Origin: Promethearchaeota archaeon
Lineage (GTDB): Archaea; Asgardarchaeota; Lokiarchaeia; Sigyniarchaeales; SOKP01
Reading direction: 5' to 3'
DNA length: 64,000 bases
Assembly (NCBI GenBank): GCA_016840085.1
Contig: JAEOTA010000084.1
Span: 1-64,000, forward strand
This document shows positions 54,486 to 63,924 of this stretch, piece by piece (within the stretch, counting starts at the first letter, position 1; every line of letters starts with the position of its first letter). A model generated the notes under the pieces. The model was not told the origin of the DNA, did no database searches, and was given only the letters and a program-made list of their open reading frames with translations. The translations under genes and the position numbers were made by a program.

Positions 54486-56222
54486 ATGTCTAAACAAACA
54501 TTAGATGGCGGGGATTTAGTTGTTAAATGCCTATTAAAGGAAGGTGTTTCTAAAATCTTTGGTATAGTTGGTGGAGAATTATTAACCATCTATGATGCTA
54601 TTGAACGATGGGGAAGGGAAGAAGGTATTGACACTGTAATGGTGAGACATGAGCAAGCCGCGGGTCACATGGCTGATGCTTGGGCACGTGCAACAGGAGA
54701 AATTGGAGTATGTATGGGTACAGCTGGACCAGGTGTAACTCATTTAGTACCCGCAGTTGCAGCTGCAAATGCTGATTCAATACCCGTGTTAATTATTGGT
54801 GCTCAAATTGCAAGAATGTTTGACGATACAGGTATTTTACAAGGAGGACTCGATCAAATAGCTTTAATGAAACCAATAACAAAATTACAAATTTCTGTAG
54901 AACATCCATATGAGATACCACATGCAATACAAAGATGCATTAAAACAGCCATGTCTGGGAGAAAGGGTCCAGTCTTTCTTGAATTAAGAGAAACGGCGTT
55001 AGTAAGAAACGCAAGTGAAGAAGATATGAGGAAAATTATAGATCCAAATCAATATCGAGCCATTCTTCGACCTGCTGGTAATCCAGAGGAAATAAAAAGA
55101 GCTATTAATGTTTTAAAGACAGCAAAAAAGCCAATAATTATAGCTGGAGGCGGTGTTAATGCTTCTGAAGGCCATAATGATTTAATAAAATTATCTGAGA
55201 CCTATGTAATACCCACAGCAACATCCTTTAATGGTGTTGGTACTATTGGAAAAGATAAAAAAACCTTTATAGGTTCTAAATTGACCGCTAGTGCATATAG
55301 AAATGCTGCCTCTGAAGCAGATGTAATTCTATCTCTTGGTTGTAGCTGGAATTACACATTATTTTATGGTGCTCCACCGATTTGGGACCAAACTCAAAAA
55401 ATTATTCAAGTTGATATCGATCCCAATGAAATAGGTAAAAATAGACCCGTTAACGTAAGTATTATTGGAGATGCTAAAGTTGTTATCCAACAACTATTGA
55501 AAGAGATGGAAGAAAGTCTTCCTAAAGAAAAAATTTCGGAATGGTCTGAATGGAACGATTATTTACAAGAGATTAGAAAACAAGATGATTTAGAAATCCA
55601 AAAAATACTAAAATCCAAAAAATTACCTATGAAACCTCATAGACTAGTATTTGAAGTTTTAGATTTTTTCCCTCCTGATATTCAGCTAGTAATTGATGGT
55701 GGTGATATATTTGTTTTTACAATGGATTTAATTAATATTAAAAATCGTCCCCCAAGAAGTTTCTTCCGTTCTGTGTCAATGGGTCATTTAGGAACAGGAA
55801 TCCCTTATGCGATTGGTGTTAAAATAGCTAAACCGGATAAAATTGTAGTATGTATAACAGGAGATGGTAGCTTTATGTTTACTGTACAAGAATTAGAAAC
55901 TGCTGTAAGATTAAATCTTCCTATAATAGTAATTATTGGAAATAATTGCGCGTGGGGTATGATAAAGTCAAATCAAAAACTTAACTTGGGGAAAAGATAC
56001 TGTGATGTAGATTTTCCACCAATAAATTATGCAGAAATCGCTCGAGGTTTTGGATGTTATGTAGAGAAGATAAGTAAACCTGAAGATATAAAACCAGCAT
56101 TACAACATGCCATTGATTCAAAAAAACCAGCAGTGATTGATGTAGATATAAGCTTTGAAACACCAACTGCTATGAAATTACTTGGTCTTTATAAAAAGAA
56201 TAAAGGTCTTCTTGAAAGATAA
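54486..56222 (+). CDS. ThDP-dependent enzyme (acetolactate synthase-like large subunit)
   Basis: The N-terminal pyrimidine-binding part has MVRHEQAAGHMADAWARATG (residues ~52-71) with the catalytic Glu in HEQ; the C-terminal PP-binding motif is GDGSFMFTVQELE...NN (~459-485). The central domain looks FAD/nucleotide-like. The 578-residue length matches acetolactate synthase, but no small regulatory subunit is near, so an alpha-keto acid decarboxylase, oxalyl-CoA decarboxylase or sulfoacetaldehyde-type enzyme is possible. It sits upstream of an SDR, suggesting a two-step oxidation or reduction route. Confidence 0.88.
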   Translation: MSKQTLDGGDLVVKCLLKEGVSKIFGIVGGELLTIYDAIERWGREEGIDTVMVRHEQAAGHMADAWARATGEIGVCMGTAGPGVTHLVPAVAAANADSIPVLIIGAQIARMFDDTGILQGGLDQIALMKPITKLQISVEHPYEIPHAIQRCIKTAMSGRKGPVFLELRETALVRNASEEDMRKIIDPNQYRAILRPAGNPEEIKRAINVLKTAKKPIIIAGGGVNASEGHNDLIKLSETYVIPTATSFNGVGTIGKDKKTFIGSKLTASAYRNAASEADVILSLGCSWNYTLFYGAPPIWDQTQKIIQVDIDPNEIGKNRPVNVSIIGDAKVVIQQLLKEMEESLPKEKISEWSEWNDYLQEIRKQDDLEIQKILKSKKLPMKPHRLVFEVLDFFPPDIQLVIDGGDIFVFTMDLINIKNRPPRSFFRSVSMGHLGTGIPYAIGVKIAKPDKIVVCITGDGSFMFTVQELETAVRLNLPIIVIIGNNCAWGMIKSNQKLNLGKRYCDVDFPPINYAEIARGFGCYVEKISKPEDIKPALQHAIDSKKPAVIDVDISFETPTAMKLLGLYKKNKGLLER

Positions 56223-56257
56223 TAATTAAAAAAAAAAATTTTTAAAGTGACACAAAA

Positions 56258-57055
56258 ATGAAAAATTTTGGATTATTAAAAGAAAAAGTAACCTTAGTTA
56301 CAGGGGCAGGGAGTGGTTTTGGGCGTGAAATGGCAATCGCATTTGCAAGTTATGGTTCCAATTTAGTTTTAAATGATATAAACCTTGAAAGTATTGAAAA
56401 AACTAGAGATTTGATCTTAAAATCTTATGAGGTTGATGTTCTAACCGTAAATGCAGATATTACTGATGAAAAACAAGTTTTTGAAATGAATAAAAAAGTT
56501 TTTAACAAATTTGATAATGTATTTGTATTAGTGAACAATGCAGGCGTAAGAGGAGGCACTTCTTCTTTGAAAACTAAAACTAAAGATTACGACAGAGTTA
56601 TGGAAGTAAATGTGAAAGGAGCATGGAATGTAACAAGAAATTTTTTTAAGAAGATGAAAAAACAGAAATTTACTCCAGTTGCTGGAAAAATAATTAATAT
56701 AACCTCTTGTGCTGGTACAGAATGTGGACTAAATCCTTTTATAGGTATTTATAGCGTCAGTAAAGCAGCTCTTATTGCTTTTACTAAACTATGGGCACTT
56801 GAATTAGGTCCAAGTAATATAACTGTTAATGCAATATGTCCCGGGATTTTTCTAACACCAATGTATAATAATGATGAAAATTTTATTAGGGAATGGATTA
56901 AATTAAGAAATATCAAACTTCCGCTTGACAAAATTGGAGAAAGTAAACAAGTTGCTGATGTAGCTTTATTTTTAGCCTCACCAGCAGCAGATTATATAAC
57001 AGGGCAGAACATCATCCTTGATGGCGGTATGACAATTAGTATTAATAAGCTATAA
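56258..57055 (+). CDS. Short-chain dehydrogenase/reductase
   Basis: NAD(P)-binding TGAGSGFGREMA (residues ~16-27), NNAGVRGG (~93-100), an Asn/Ser region SCAGTEC (~150), and the catalytic YSVSK (~168-172) are present, with LDGGMTI near the end. D at the end of strand 2 (LNDINLE) suggests NAD rather than NADP. Length 265 is normal. Cofactor preference and substrate are inference. It ends the cluster that starts at 52656. Confidence 0.93.
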   Translation: MKNFGLLKEKVTLVTGAGSGFGREMAIAFASYGSNLVLNDINLESIEKTRDLILKSYEVDVLTVNADITDEKQVFEMNKKVFNKFDNVFVLVNNAGVRGGTSSLKTKTKDYDRVMEVNVKGAWNVTRNFFKKMKKQKFTPVAGKIINITSCAGTECGLNPFIGIYSVSKAALIAFTKLWALELGPSNITVNAICPGIFLTPMYNNDENFIREWIKLRNIKLPLDKIGESKQVADVALFLASPAADYITGQNIILDGGMTISINKL

Positions 57056-57245
57056 TATAATATTATATAATCCTACATTTTTAATTACATTTTGCTAAAT
57101 TTTTCTTTCTATATTGTTATTATTGTTCTAAAATTTAATTGAAAATTCAAGTCTTAATATTCATTTCTTTTCTAAGAAAAAATACTCTGGGCTTTAAATT
57201 TATTATTTTCAAATTAATTTCAAATAAAATTTACTTAATATTCCC

Positions 57246-58517
57246 ATGAGTCTAAGTAAAAATAGAATTTATTTTGGGTTTTTTATGATTTATTATACAA
57301 TTAGCATTTTTGATGCCCTATTCATCATTTATATTCCTTTATATTACTTAAACATATTAAATGTTAATCGTGTTAAATTGTCTTTTATACAAAGTTTAAC
57401 ATATTTAACTCTATTTGTAACTCCACTTTTAGGTTTTCTCTATGATAAGTATATAAAAAAAGAAATCCAAAGCAAAATGATTCTTTATCTTTCTTGTATT
57501 ACATTATGTAGTAGCTTTCTAATTTTCATTTTTTTTAAAGAAATACTACTGCTATATGGAATTTTTGTGTTTATTTACTTTTTCTCTAAATCATTAATAA
57601 GAACAGGAATGAGTAGTTTATTTTTAAGTATGGTTAAAGAATCGAAGGATATTAAATTAACTCTCATTTTACTAGTTAATACAGCTACTATAGTTGGATA
57701 TTTAGGAGTCTCTCTAATTTTTAATTTTAATGTATTAAATATTAACTCATTAAATTTTTGGAATATATTTTTTCTCATAGGATGGGTTTTTTCCCTTCCA
57801 ATTATTATTGTAATCGGTTTTTTTATTAAGAAAGTTCAATTTTTTAATGAAAACATAAATATCGAAAATGAATCAATTAATAATATTGAATTCAACCTTA
57901 GTAAATATGAAATTATTTTAATGGGTGTTATATACTTCTCATGCATATTAGCGACATCAGACTTATTAATTTCATATCCTTTAAGTTCCTGGATTTTTAA
58001 CAAATTCAATGAAACTGGATTCAGAATATATAGTTCTCTTTATTTTGTGTTTATTATATGTTCAATTTTTGGACTTTATATAGCAAATCTTCTATGTAAC
58101 AAATATAATGAAAAAAAAGTAATGGTTATTTTTCTCTATTTATATGCGGCTTTGTTATTCCCAATAACAATTTCTAATTTTCCAATGTTTATGATTTTAA
58201 ACTCTTTTCTTTCTATTATAGCATATATCATTACTGTAGCTTATACATCTTTAATAACAGATTTTTCTAATAAAGGCAAATATAAAACATTTAAATATCA
58301 ATTTCTTCAGAGTTCTTCCTCATTAGCTAGTACTCTTTATATTCCTTTAGGAACTTTATATTTCGGTATAATAACTGTTGAAACACTTATAATTATTTCT
58401 AGTATATTGATTGGAATTTCAGGAATATTTATTTTATCAACATTTCCTATTGATAAAATAATTGATCAAAGGAAAAAAGAGATTAAAATAGAAGAAACTA
58501 TAGATGTAATATCTTAG
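57246..58517 (+). CDS. MFS-like 12-helix transporter
   Basis: 423 residues with about 12 hydrophobic helices, symmetric halves and a cytoplasmic loop at ~205-220. A family motif A-like GFLYDKYIKKE follows helix 2 (~61-71), and NLLCNKYNEKK lies in the second half, as in major facilitator proteins. Substrate not deducible. It is a single gene flanked by long noncoding regions. Confidence 0.75.
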   Translation: MSLSKNRIYFGFFMIYYTISIFDALFIIYIPLYYLNILNVNRVKLSFIQSLTYLTLFVTPLLGFLYDKYIKKEIQSKMILYLSCITLCSSFLIFIFFKEILLLYGIFVFIYFFSKSLIRTGMSSLFLSMVKESKDIKLTLILLVNTATIVGYLGVSLIFNFNVLNINSLNFWNIFFLIGWVFSLPIIIVIGFFIKKVQFFNENINIENESINNIEFNLSKYEIILMGVIYFSCILATSDLLISYPLSSWIFNKFNETGFRIYSSLYFVFIICSIFGLYIANLLCNKYNEKKVMVIFLYLYAALLFPITISNFPMFMILNSFLSIIAYIITVAYTSLITDFSNKGKYKTFKYQFLQSSSSLASTLYIPLGTLYFGIITVETLIIISSILIGISGIFILSTFPIDKIIDQRKKEIKIEETIDVIS

Positions 58518-59010
58518 TAAAAAAAAACTTGTTAAAAAAATATCTCAATAAACGCAGTAAAAATATAAGGAATTTCACTCAATTAAATATCTACCATTTC
58601 ATATTGAAAAATTGTTTTTTATCATCGAATAACGATCAATAAATTTTCGATAGTCATTTGGAAATCTTAATATGATTACAGTAATTATGAAATCTCCATA
58701 GATCTTTTTGATCTCATTTTCATTATATTTAAGTATTCGATTTCTATTAATAAATATTTTAATGCAAGTTCCTTTTTTATAACTTTAAACTCTTTTATAA
58801 TATCCTAGTGATTTTATATGATTTCTGTTTTAAAATTATTGATTTATTTATTATAACGAAAAATAATTGGAATTATAATTTTACTAATTTTAGCTTTCAT
58901 TATCATACTCACTGAAATTTTAATTAATTTTCGTAAACTTTTTTAATTTTATGACTTAGAGATCTATATAAATCAAAACAAAAATATAACAATTGAAAAG
59001 TGAATAATAA
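58518..59010 (+). other. Long intergenic region containing the thermosome promoter
   Basis: No convincing gene. At 58965-58973 TATATAAAT is a good TATA box about 38 bases before the thermosome ATG; the sequence just upstream (GAGATC) may serve as BRE. The remaining 430 bases are AT-rich with short inverted stretches such as TTATCATCGAATAACGATCA near 58618-58638, not clearly functional. Confidence 0.5.
58965..58973 (+). promoter_or_regulatory. TATA box of the thermosome gene
   Basis: TATATAAAT fits the archaeal TATA consensus and lies at a suitable distance (start expected ~58995) before the thermosome start codon. Heat regulation cannot be read from this. Confidence 0.55.
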
Positions 59011-60615
59011 ATGGCGCAATTATCTGGTGTCCCAATCCTTATATTGAAAGAAGGGACTGAACGAAAAACAGGAAAAGATGCTCAAAAAAATAATATAGCA
59101 GCAGCAAAAGCAGTAGCTGAAGCTGTAAGAACTACCCTTGGCCCAAAAGGAATGGATAAAATGCTTGTTGACTCTTTAGGAGATGTTACAATAACAAATG
59201 ATGGTGCAACAATTTTAGATACAATAGATGTTGAACATCCCGCTGCTAAAATGATCGTTGAGGTTGCTAAAACTCAAGATGAAAAAGTTGGAGATGGAAC
59301 AACTACTAGCGTTATTATATCTGGAGAATTATTAAATCTTGCTGTAGAGTTAATGGAACAATCAGTTCATCCTACAATAATATTTAGGGGATATAGAAAA
59401 GCTTTATTAAAGAGTAAAGAAATTTTAAAAGATTTAGCAAAGAAAATCGATATTAATGACAATGACATCCTATTAAAAGTTGCTGAAACTTCTATGAATA
59501 GCAAACTAATTGCAGGTGTAAAAAGTCATTTTGCTGATATCGCTGTTAGAGCTGTGAGTCAAATCAAAGAAGCACGTGGTGAAAATATAGTAATTGATTT
59601 AGATCAAATTCAAATCATTAAAAAGGAAGGAAAAAGTCTTTTAGACACAACCATGATTGATGGAATTATTGTCGATAAAGAAGTAGTTCATCCCATGATG
59701 CCAAAGTCAATAAAAAACGCAACTATTGCCTTAATAAGCTCATCATTAGAAGTCGAAAAAACTGAATTTGACGCTGAAATAAGAGTACAAACACCTGATC
59801 AAATTAATAAATTTCTTGAAGAAGAAGCGAATATGCTAAAAAAAAGGGCGATAAAATTAAAAGAAATCGGAGCTAACGTTGTTTTTTGTCAAAAGGGTGT
59901 TGATGATAAAGCACAAAATTTTTTAGCAAAAGAAGATATATTATGTGTTCGAAGAGTAAAAAGATCTGATATGGAAAAACTTGCGAGAGCCACTAATGCA
60001 AAAATAATAAATAATATTTTTGAAATTTCTCCAGATGATTTAGGAAAAGCAGGAAAAGTTGAAGAAAAGAAGATAGGAGATGATAATATGATTTTTATTT
60101 CAGAATGTGCGGATCCTAAGGCAGTAAGTATTTTAATAAGGGCAGGCATCGAACATGTTGTTGATGAAGCAGAGAGGATGTTAAATGATGCGTTATCTGT
60201 AGTAAAAGCAGCAATAGAATTACCCTACATCTTACCTGGGGGCGGAGCTTCTGAAATTGAATTAGCAAAAAGATTGAGAACATATGCGAGAACAATTGGT
60301 GGTAGAGAACAACTAGCTATTGAAATATATGCTAATGCTTTAGAGATAATACCTAAAACATTAGTTGAGAATGCGGGATATAATCCTGTAGATTTAATCG
60401 TTGAGCTGAGATCGAAGCATGAATCGGAAGAAGGAAATTCGAATGGTATAAACATTGATACCGGTAAACCAGACGATATGATAAAATTAGGGGTGTTAGA
60501 ACCTTTATCTGTTTTAACTCAAGCAATTCAATCTGCAACTGAAGTATCATCAATGATTTTAAAAATTGATGATGTTATTGCAGCCTCTACATTATCTAAA
60601 GCTGGTGAAGAATAA
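59011..60615 (+). CDS. thsA: Thermosome (group II chaperonin) subunit
   Basis: Hallmarks: [14 protein letters not shown] (residues ~42-55), [10 protein letters not shown] (~95-104), the conserved Asp in [19 protein letters not shown] (~62-81), and the C-terminal [13 protein letters not shown] (~410-422). Group II chaperonins form hetero-octameric rings with built-in lids that fold proteins with ATP. The 534-residue length is normal; the tail lacks a GGM repeat. It has its own promoter upstream. Confidence 0.97.
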   Translation: MAQLSGVPILILKEGTERKTGKDAQKNNIAAAKAVAEAVRTTLGPKGMDKMLVDSLGDVTITNDGATILDTIDVEHPAAKMIVEVAKTQDEKVGDGTTTSVIISGELLNLAVELMEQSVHPTIIFRGYRKALLKSKEILKDLAKKIDINDNDILLKVAETSMNSKLIAGVKSHFADIAVRAVSQIKEARGENIVIDLDQIQIIKKEGKSLLDTTMIDGIIVDKEVVHPMMPKSIKNATIALISSSLEVEKTEFDAEIRVQTPDQINKFLEEEANMLKKRAIKLKEIGANVVFCQKGVDDKAQNFLAKEDILCVRRVKRSDMEKLARATNAKIINNIFEISPDDLGKAGKVEEKKIGDDNMIFISECADPKAVSILIRAGIEHVVDEAERMLNDALSVVKAAIELPYILPGGGASEIELAKRLRTYARTIGGREQLAIEIYANALEIIPKTLVENAGYNPVDLIVELRSKHESEEGNSNGINIDTGKPDDMIKLGVLEPLSVLTQAIQSATEVSSMILKIDDVIAASTLSKAGEE

Positions 60616-60646
60616 AGTCTTATAGATTTTTTTATTTTCTATTTTT
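60616..60646 (+). terminator. T-rich terminator between thermosome and Tsr3 genes
   Basis: Three T-rich tracts (TTTTTTT near 60627-60633, then TTTT and TTTTTTT near 60642-60648) follow the thermosome stop on the + strand. They match archaeal termination signals and lie in the 31-base gap between convergent genes. Confidence 0.5.
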
Positions 60647-61108
60647 TTAAAAATTGTTTAAATTTTTAAATTGAATTCCCCAAGAAAATTTAGAGAGAAT
60701 TAAATCCGCATAAGTTTTAAACTTTGTTATGAATAACGCTGCCGCCAATGCTTCAGCTGAACTTAATTTTTCCCATACTCCATAATTTGTTGGATTTGCT
60801 GCGATTAAGGGAGGTAATTTACGATCATGGAGAAAGTTAGAATTCCATAAATTAGGAAGTTTATTCCAAGAACAATCTATTACGATTAAACCATATTTTA
60901 ATATTAATTTTCTATCATTAATTGAAATTTCTTTACTAGCAGAAGGATTTAATATAACAGAATTTCTTAAATTACCTTTAATCTTATTTATAATCTTTAA
61001 AAGATTAAATCTTTTTAATTTAATTGCTGTGCATTTTTTAGGATCACATTCTTTATAATGAAGGCAAAATACATTAGGTTTATTTTCTCTTATAATATCA
61101 GTTGGCAT
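60647..61108 (-). CDS. tsr3: rRNA aminocarboxypropyltransferase Tsr3
   Basis: Conserved Tsr3 elements: CDPKKCTAIKL (residues ~21-31), LIVIDCSWN (~74-82), RKLPPLIAANPTNYG (~96-110), LSSAEALAAALFITKFK (~116-132) and KFSWGIQFKNLN near the end. The enzyme adds the aminocarboxypropyl group to a hypermodified base of small-subunit rRNA; helix 31 is the target in eukaryotes. Length is 153, near the archaeal size. Confidence 0.93.
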   Translation of the reverse strand: MPTDIIRENKPNVFCLHYKECDPKKCTAIKLKRFNLLKIINKIKGNLRNSVILNPSASKEISINDRKLILKYGLIVIDCSWNKLPNLWNSNFLHDRKLPPLIAANPTNYGVWEKLSSAEALAAALFITKFKTYADLILSKFSWGIQFKNLNNF

Positions 61109-61169
61109 TATTTAATTTGAAATGAAAATCTAATAAGAATTCTTTTTTTTAATAAAAATTATCCACTTA

Positions 61170-62180
61170 TTACTCATATTTAGAACTGGTGAGCACATTA
61201 ATAGATTTTATAGAACTTTCTGTCGTCTTTTCTTCGCCTACTATTTGCATTATTGAATAAATAATATTTCTGGATTCACAAATAATAGGTATCCCGCCAT
61301 ATGATAAAGTAAATAGCCCAATAAAAGAAATCTCTTCAGTATTTGATGTATCTTCAACTTTTGAGAATTTAATCTTACCTGAAGGACAAGCAATAATACC
61401 ATAAAAATTTTCACTATCTTGACCTGAAATTGCAACATAACATAAAAGATCTCCGATTGAACTCCCTTCTGATTCTTCTTTCATTTTCTGGAATGCAACA
61501 TTAGCACTTGCAGAGAACGCCTCTATAGAAATTGGTAAATTTTGTCCGCTAACTTCCCTAGCATCAAGAGTTAACCCAGAAGGGTTAACTAAGCTATATC
61601 TTATAAATATTGGATTCTGAAGAGAGTCTAAAATAGTACTTATTGTGGGTAGTAAATCTGAAGGCCCAGTAGATTCAGGTGTGTATGATACAAAAGGTAT
61701 TTCTGATCCCATTCCAAAAAGATAAATTGCACTTCGCACTTTATCACAAAATTCTTCAATCTCTTTTTCAGATTCATTGCCACTTCCGAAAAATTCTCCT
61801 AATTTTTGTTTTAAATAATACATCGATGTAGCTAGATTGTCTGCATCTAATGGCCATTCTTTATGATAATTATGTACTATTGTTAAAAGAGTTTCATTAA
61901 TTCTGATTGTTATTAGACATACTTTATCAAAATATGAAAATGAAATAACTTGATGTTTAATATTTAAATCTTCCCAATTTTCTTCACTAGCTGAAAAAGC
62001 TGCTGACGCTAAACTAGTGATTTGATTTGGATTTAACTCAATATCACTTTTTCTACCGATTTTTGCTATAGATAGCCCATTTTGATCACACAAAACTATT
62101 AACACAGTACCTTCAGATGCTCGTAAAATGGAGGTTAAATGTTTTATTAGGGATTCTCTTACACTCATTAAAAAAACCAA
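61170..62180 (-). CDS. Tandem Roadblock/LC7-domain protein
   Basis: The N-terminal ~125 residues read SEGTVLIVLCDQNGLSIAKI, then SLASAAFSASEENW, and ISFSYFDKVCLITIRINETL, a Roadblock core. The C-terminal half repeats the pattern (IFIRYSLVNPSGLTLDARE, then EAFSASANVAFQKMKEES). A start at the ATG 62168 (MSVRESL) fits better than the first ATG at 62180. Candidate partners are the Ras/Rab-like GTPase at 63391-63924 and the MglA-like ones. The tail is rich in Thr/Ser. No membrane helix. Confidence 0.8.
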   Translation of the reverse strand: MVFLMSVRESLIKHLTSILRASEGTVLIVLCDQNGLSIAKIGRKSDIELNPNQITSLASAAFSASEENWEDLNIKHQVISFSYFDKVCLITIRINETLLTIVHNYHKEWPLDADNLATSMYYLKQKLGEFFGSGNESEKEIEEFCDKVRSAIYLFGMGSEIPFVSYTPESTGPSDLLPTISTILDSLQNPIFIRYSLVNPSGLTLDAREVSGQNLPISIEAFSASANVAFQKMKEESEGSSIGDLLCYVAISGQDSENFYGIIACPSGKIKFSKVEDTSNTEEISFIGLFTLSYGGIPIICESRNIIYSIMQIVGEEKTTESSIKSINVLTSSKYE

Positions 62181-62340
62181 AATTACTTTTTCCTAGCTAA
62201 ATAAAATATTTTTGTGTTATATATTTTAATAAATTTTTATCATTTATTTTAATCGCATTAAAAATTGAATCCTTTAATAAAAAATTTTTTTATTCTTATA
62301 ATCTATTATTACATACTAAATTTAAACTTGATATCAAGAA

Positions 62341-62458
62341 GCGGGAATTGCCAAGTCTGGTCAAAGGTTATTGCGAGCTGATTCGAAAGCTGACTATAGG
62401 CGGTGGACTTAGAATCCATTCTCGTAGGAGTTCGGGAGTTCAAATCTCCCTTCCCGCA
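62341..62458 (+). tRNA. tRNA-Leu (TAG) with intron in the D-arm
   Basis: Acceptor GCGGGAA (62341-62347) pairs with TTCCCGC (62451-62457), discriminator A. The anticodon stem-loop is TGGA-CTTAGAA-TCCA, anticodon TAG, and the long variable arm expected for Leu is present. AGG at 62365-62367 recurs at 62398-62400, marking a 33-base insertion at the 3' side of the D-loop; mature length is 85. The 37/38 site has no intron. Confidence 0.9.
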
Positions 62459-62609
62459 TTCTTTTGAAATTTTTCTTTTCTTATGTAAAGAAGAAGAATT
62501 AAAAAAAGAAAAATTTTAATGGATTCATACTCTATCTTTAATACTAGTTATAGATTTCTATACACATTTATGAAAAAAACTCGTTAAAACAAACTTTCTT
62601 AATTATCTT

Positions 62610-62712
62610 GCTCCTATAGTGTAGTCAGGCCAAGCAATGTTTATTATTTAAATACATACTTGAATGCTAGGCTTTCACCCTGGTGACCCGGGTTCGAATC
62701 CCGGTAGGAGCA
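62610..62712 (+). tRNA. tRNA-Glu (TTC) with intron in the D-arm
   Basis: Acceptor GCTCCTA (62610-62616) pairs with TAGGAGC (62705-62711), discriminator A. The anticodon arm CTAGG-CTTTCAC-CCTGG gives TTC. The mature length would be 75, so a 28-base insertion is present near the D-stem 3' strand (about 62636-62664). The other tRNA-Glu (6390-6501) carries an insertion at nearly the same place. Confidence 0.92.
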
Positions 62713-62791
62713 CCAATTTATCAACACTAACGAGGTTCTAATTTTCTTCCTTTTAAACTTAAATTTACTCTACAGTTCAATTGAAGGTTGA

Positions 62792-63147
62792 GATAAAACT
62801 GAAAAAATTGAGATTGGATGGAAACCTAAATCCTATAAACTTAAACCTGACGAAGAACGGATTAAAGAAGAAGTGAAATCCATTAATTAGAAAGTAGTTT
62901 CTCTAAATTGGAAGTTACCAAAAGGTGAACTCCTAGATCCTACGAAGGAATCCTCCTATACCAATCCCCTCTACAAGCAAAAAAATTGGCTTGAAGACAT
63001 CTATAACAATAAGGAATGGGGATTAACTGACCGAAAAATAGCACGAATAACAAACACTTCTCAAACTACAATAAACTTGAGATTCTAACAAAAGAAAGGT
63101 AAATTCAACAGAAAATCTATAATCATAGAAAAATATCAGAGAATTTG
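62792..63147 (+). pseudogene. Decayed ORF with HTH-like segment between tRNA genes
   Basis: One reading frame shows protein-like sequence interrupted by TAG and TAA: IGWKPKSYKLKPDEERIKEE, then after a stop LNWKLPKGELLDPTKESSY, YKQKNWLEDIYNNKEWGLTD and RKIARITNTSQTTINLRF, a helix-turn-helix-like pattern resembling those in phage repressor or mobile-element proteins. The frame then runs into the tRNA-Asn. No usable start is visible. Its position between two tRNA genes suggests a remnant of an integrated element; the family is not identified. Confidence 0.5.
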
Positions 63148-63284
63148 CGCCCCGGGCATGGCTTCCGTAACACCTATAATTTAGGTGGAAAATCGAACAT
63201 GCGACCGCCCAGTTAACAGCCGGGTGCTCTACTTTGCCTAGCACACCAAAAAGCGGAAGTTGCTTCTAGCTGAGCTACCGAGGC
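63148..63284 (-). tRNA. tRNA-Asn (GTT) with two introns, in D-loop and T-loop
   Basis: Minus strand. Acceptor GCCTCGG (63284-63278) pairs with CCGGGGC (63155-63149), discriminator G. Anticodon loop CTGTTAA gives GTT. The total is 137 versus ~75 mature. A ~32-base insertion lies in the D-loop, flanked by AGCTAG (5') and GTAGAGC (3'). A second, of 30 bases, is inside the T-loop between TTCGA and GC, carrying a hairpin ACCT...AGGT, so that removal restores TTCGAGC between GCATG and CATGC stems. The anticodon loop is uninterrupted. Confidence 0.88.
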
Positions 63285-63390
63285 ACAATTATGACATTTT
63301 CTTTTTTGATATATTATTTTATTAAATATAATATTTAGCTTTTTTCTAATAAGGATGATAAAGCTTAGGAATATAGACAATTATATAATT

Positions 63391-63924
63391 TCATTTGTTT
63401 TCAGCTTGAGTTGCGTAATAGATTAACCATTTTGCCATTGCATGAAATGATTCATTAATATTTATATCATCTTTTGAAGAACAAAACACACATTGATTAC
63501 ATTTTGCGTTTATAGCATAATCATTAGCAATTTGAAAATCTACCTCATGATCTGGTAGATCCCATTTCATACCCATAAGTATGATAGGGATAAATCCAGC
63601 TTTTTGCCGAATTATTTTTAGCCATTCTGGTATTTCTCTAAAAGTATCATAATCACTTATATCAAAACAGATAAAAGCTCCACTAGCACCTTTACAATAA
63701 TCCGGTAATAATTCACGAAATCTTTTTTCTCCGGCAAAATCCCATAGTTGCATTTTAACAGCAGCTCCAGTATCAAGAGTTTCAGATTTAGTATGAAATC
63801 CTGCTCCTATCGTCATTTTGTAACCCTCTTCAAACTTTCCAGTGCAGTAGCGTGTTATCATTGCTGTTTTTCCTACACCGCCAGCACCAGCTACAATTAC
63901 TTTAAATATCCATGAGCTATCCAT
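63391..63924 (-). CDS. Ras/Rab-like small GTPase
   Basis: G1 GAGGVGKT (residues ~13-20), switch I TIGAGFHTK with the conserved Thr, G3 WDFAGE (~62-67) and G5-like CSSKD (~147-151) are present. The G4 is GMKWDL in place of NKxDL, so the key Asn is replaced by Met, which may lower guanine specificity. The TIGAGFHTK effector stretch and the DFAGE motif place it with Ras/Rab/Arf-like Asgard GTPases rather than with MglA types. No lipidation Cys at the end. Confidence 0.9.
   Translation of the reverse strand: MDSSWIFKVIVAGAGGVGKTAMITRYCTGKFEEGYKMTIGAGFHTKSETLDTGAAVKMQLWDFAGEKRFRELLPDYCKGASGAFICFDISDYDTFREIPEWLKIIRQKAGFIPIILMGMKWDLPDHEVDFQIANDYAINAKCNQCVFCSSKDDININESFHAMAKWLIYYATQAENK

Noticed and set aside
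63023-63244. 73-codon minus-strand ORF near the right end
   Set aside because: It spans most of the tRNA-Asn gene and its introns and shows no protein-like pattern.
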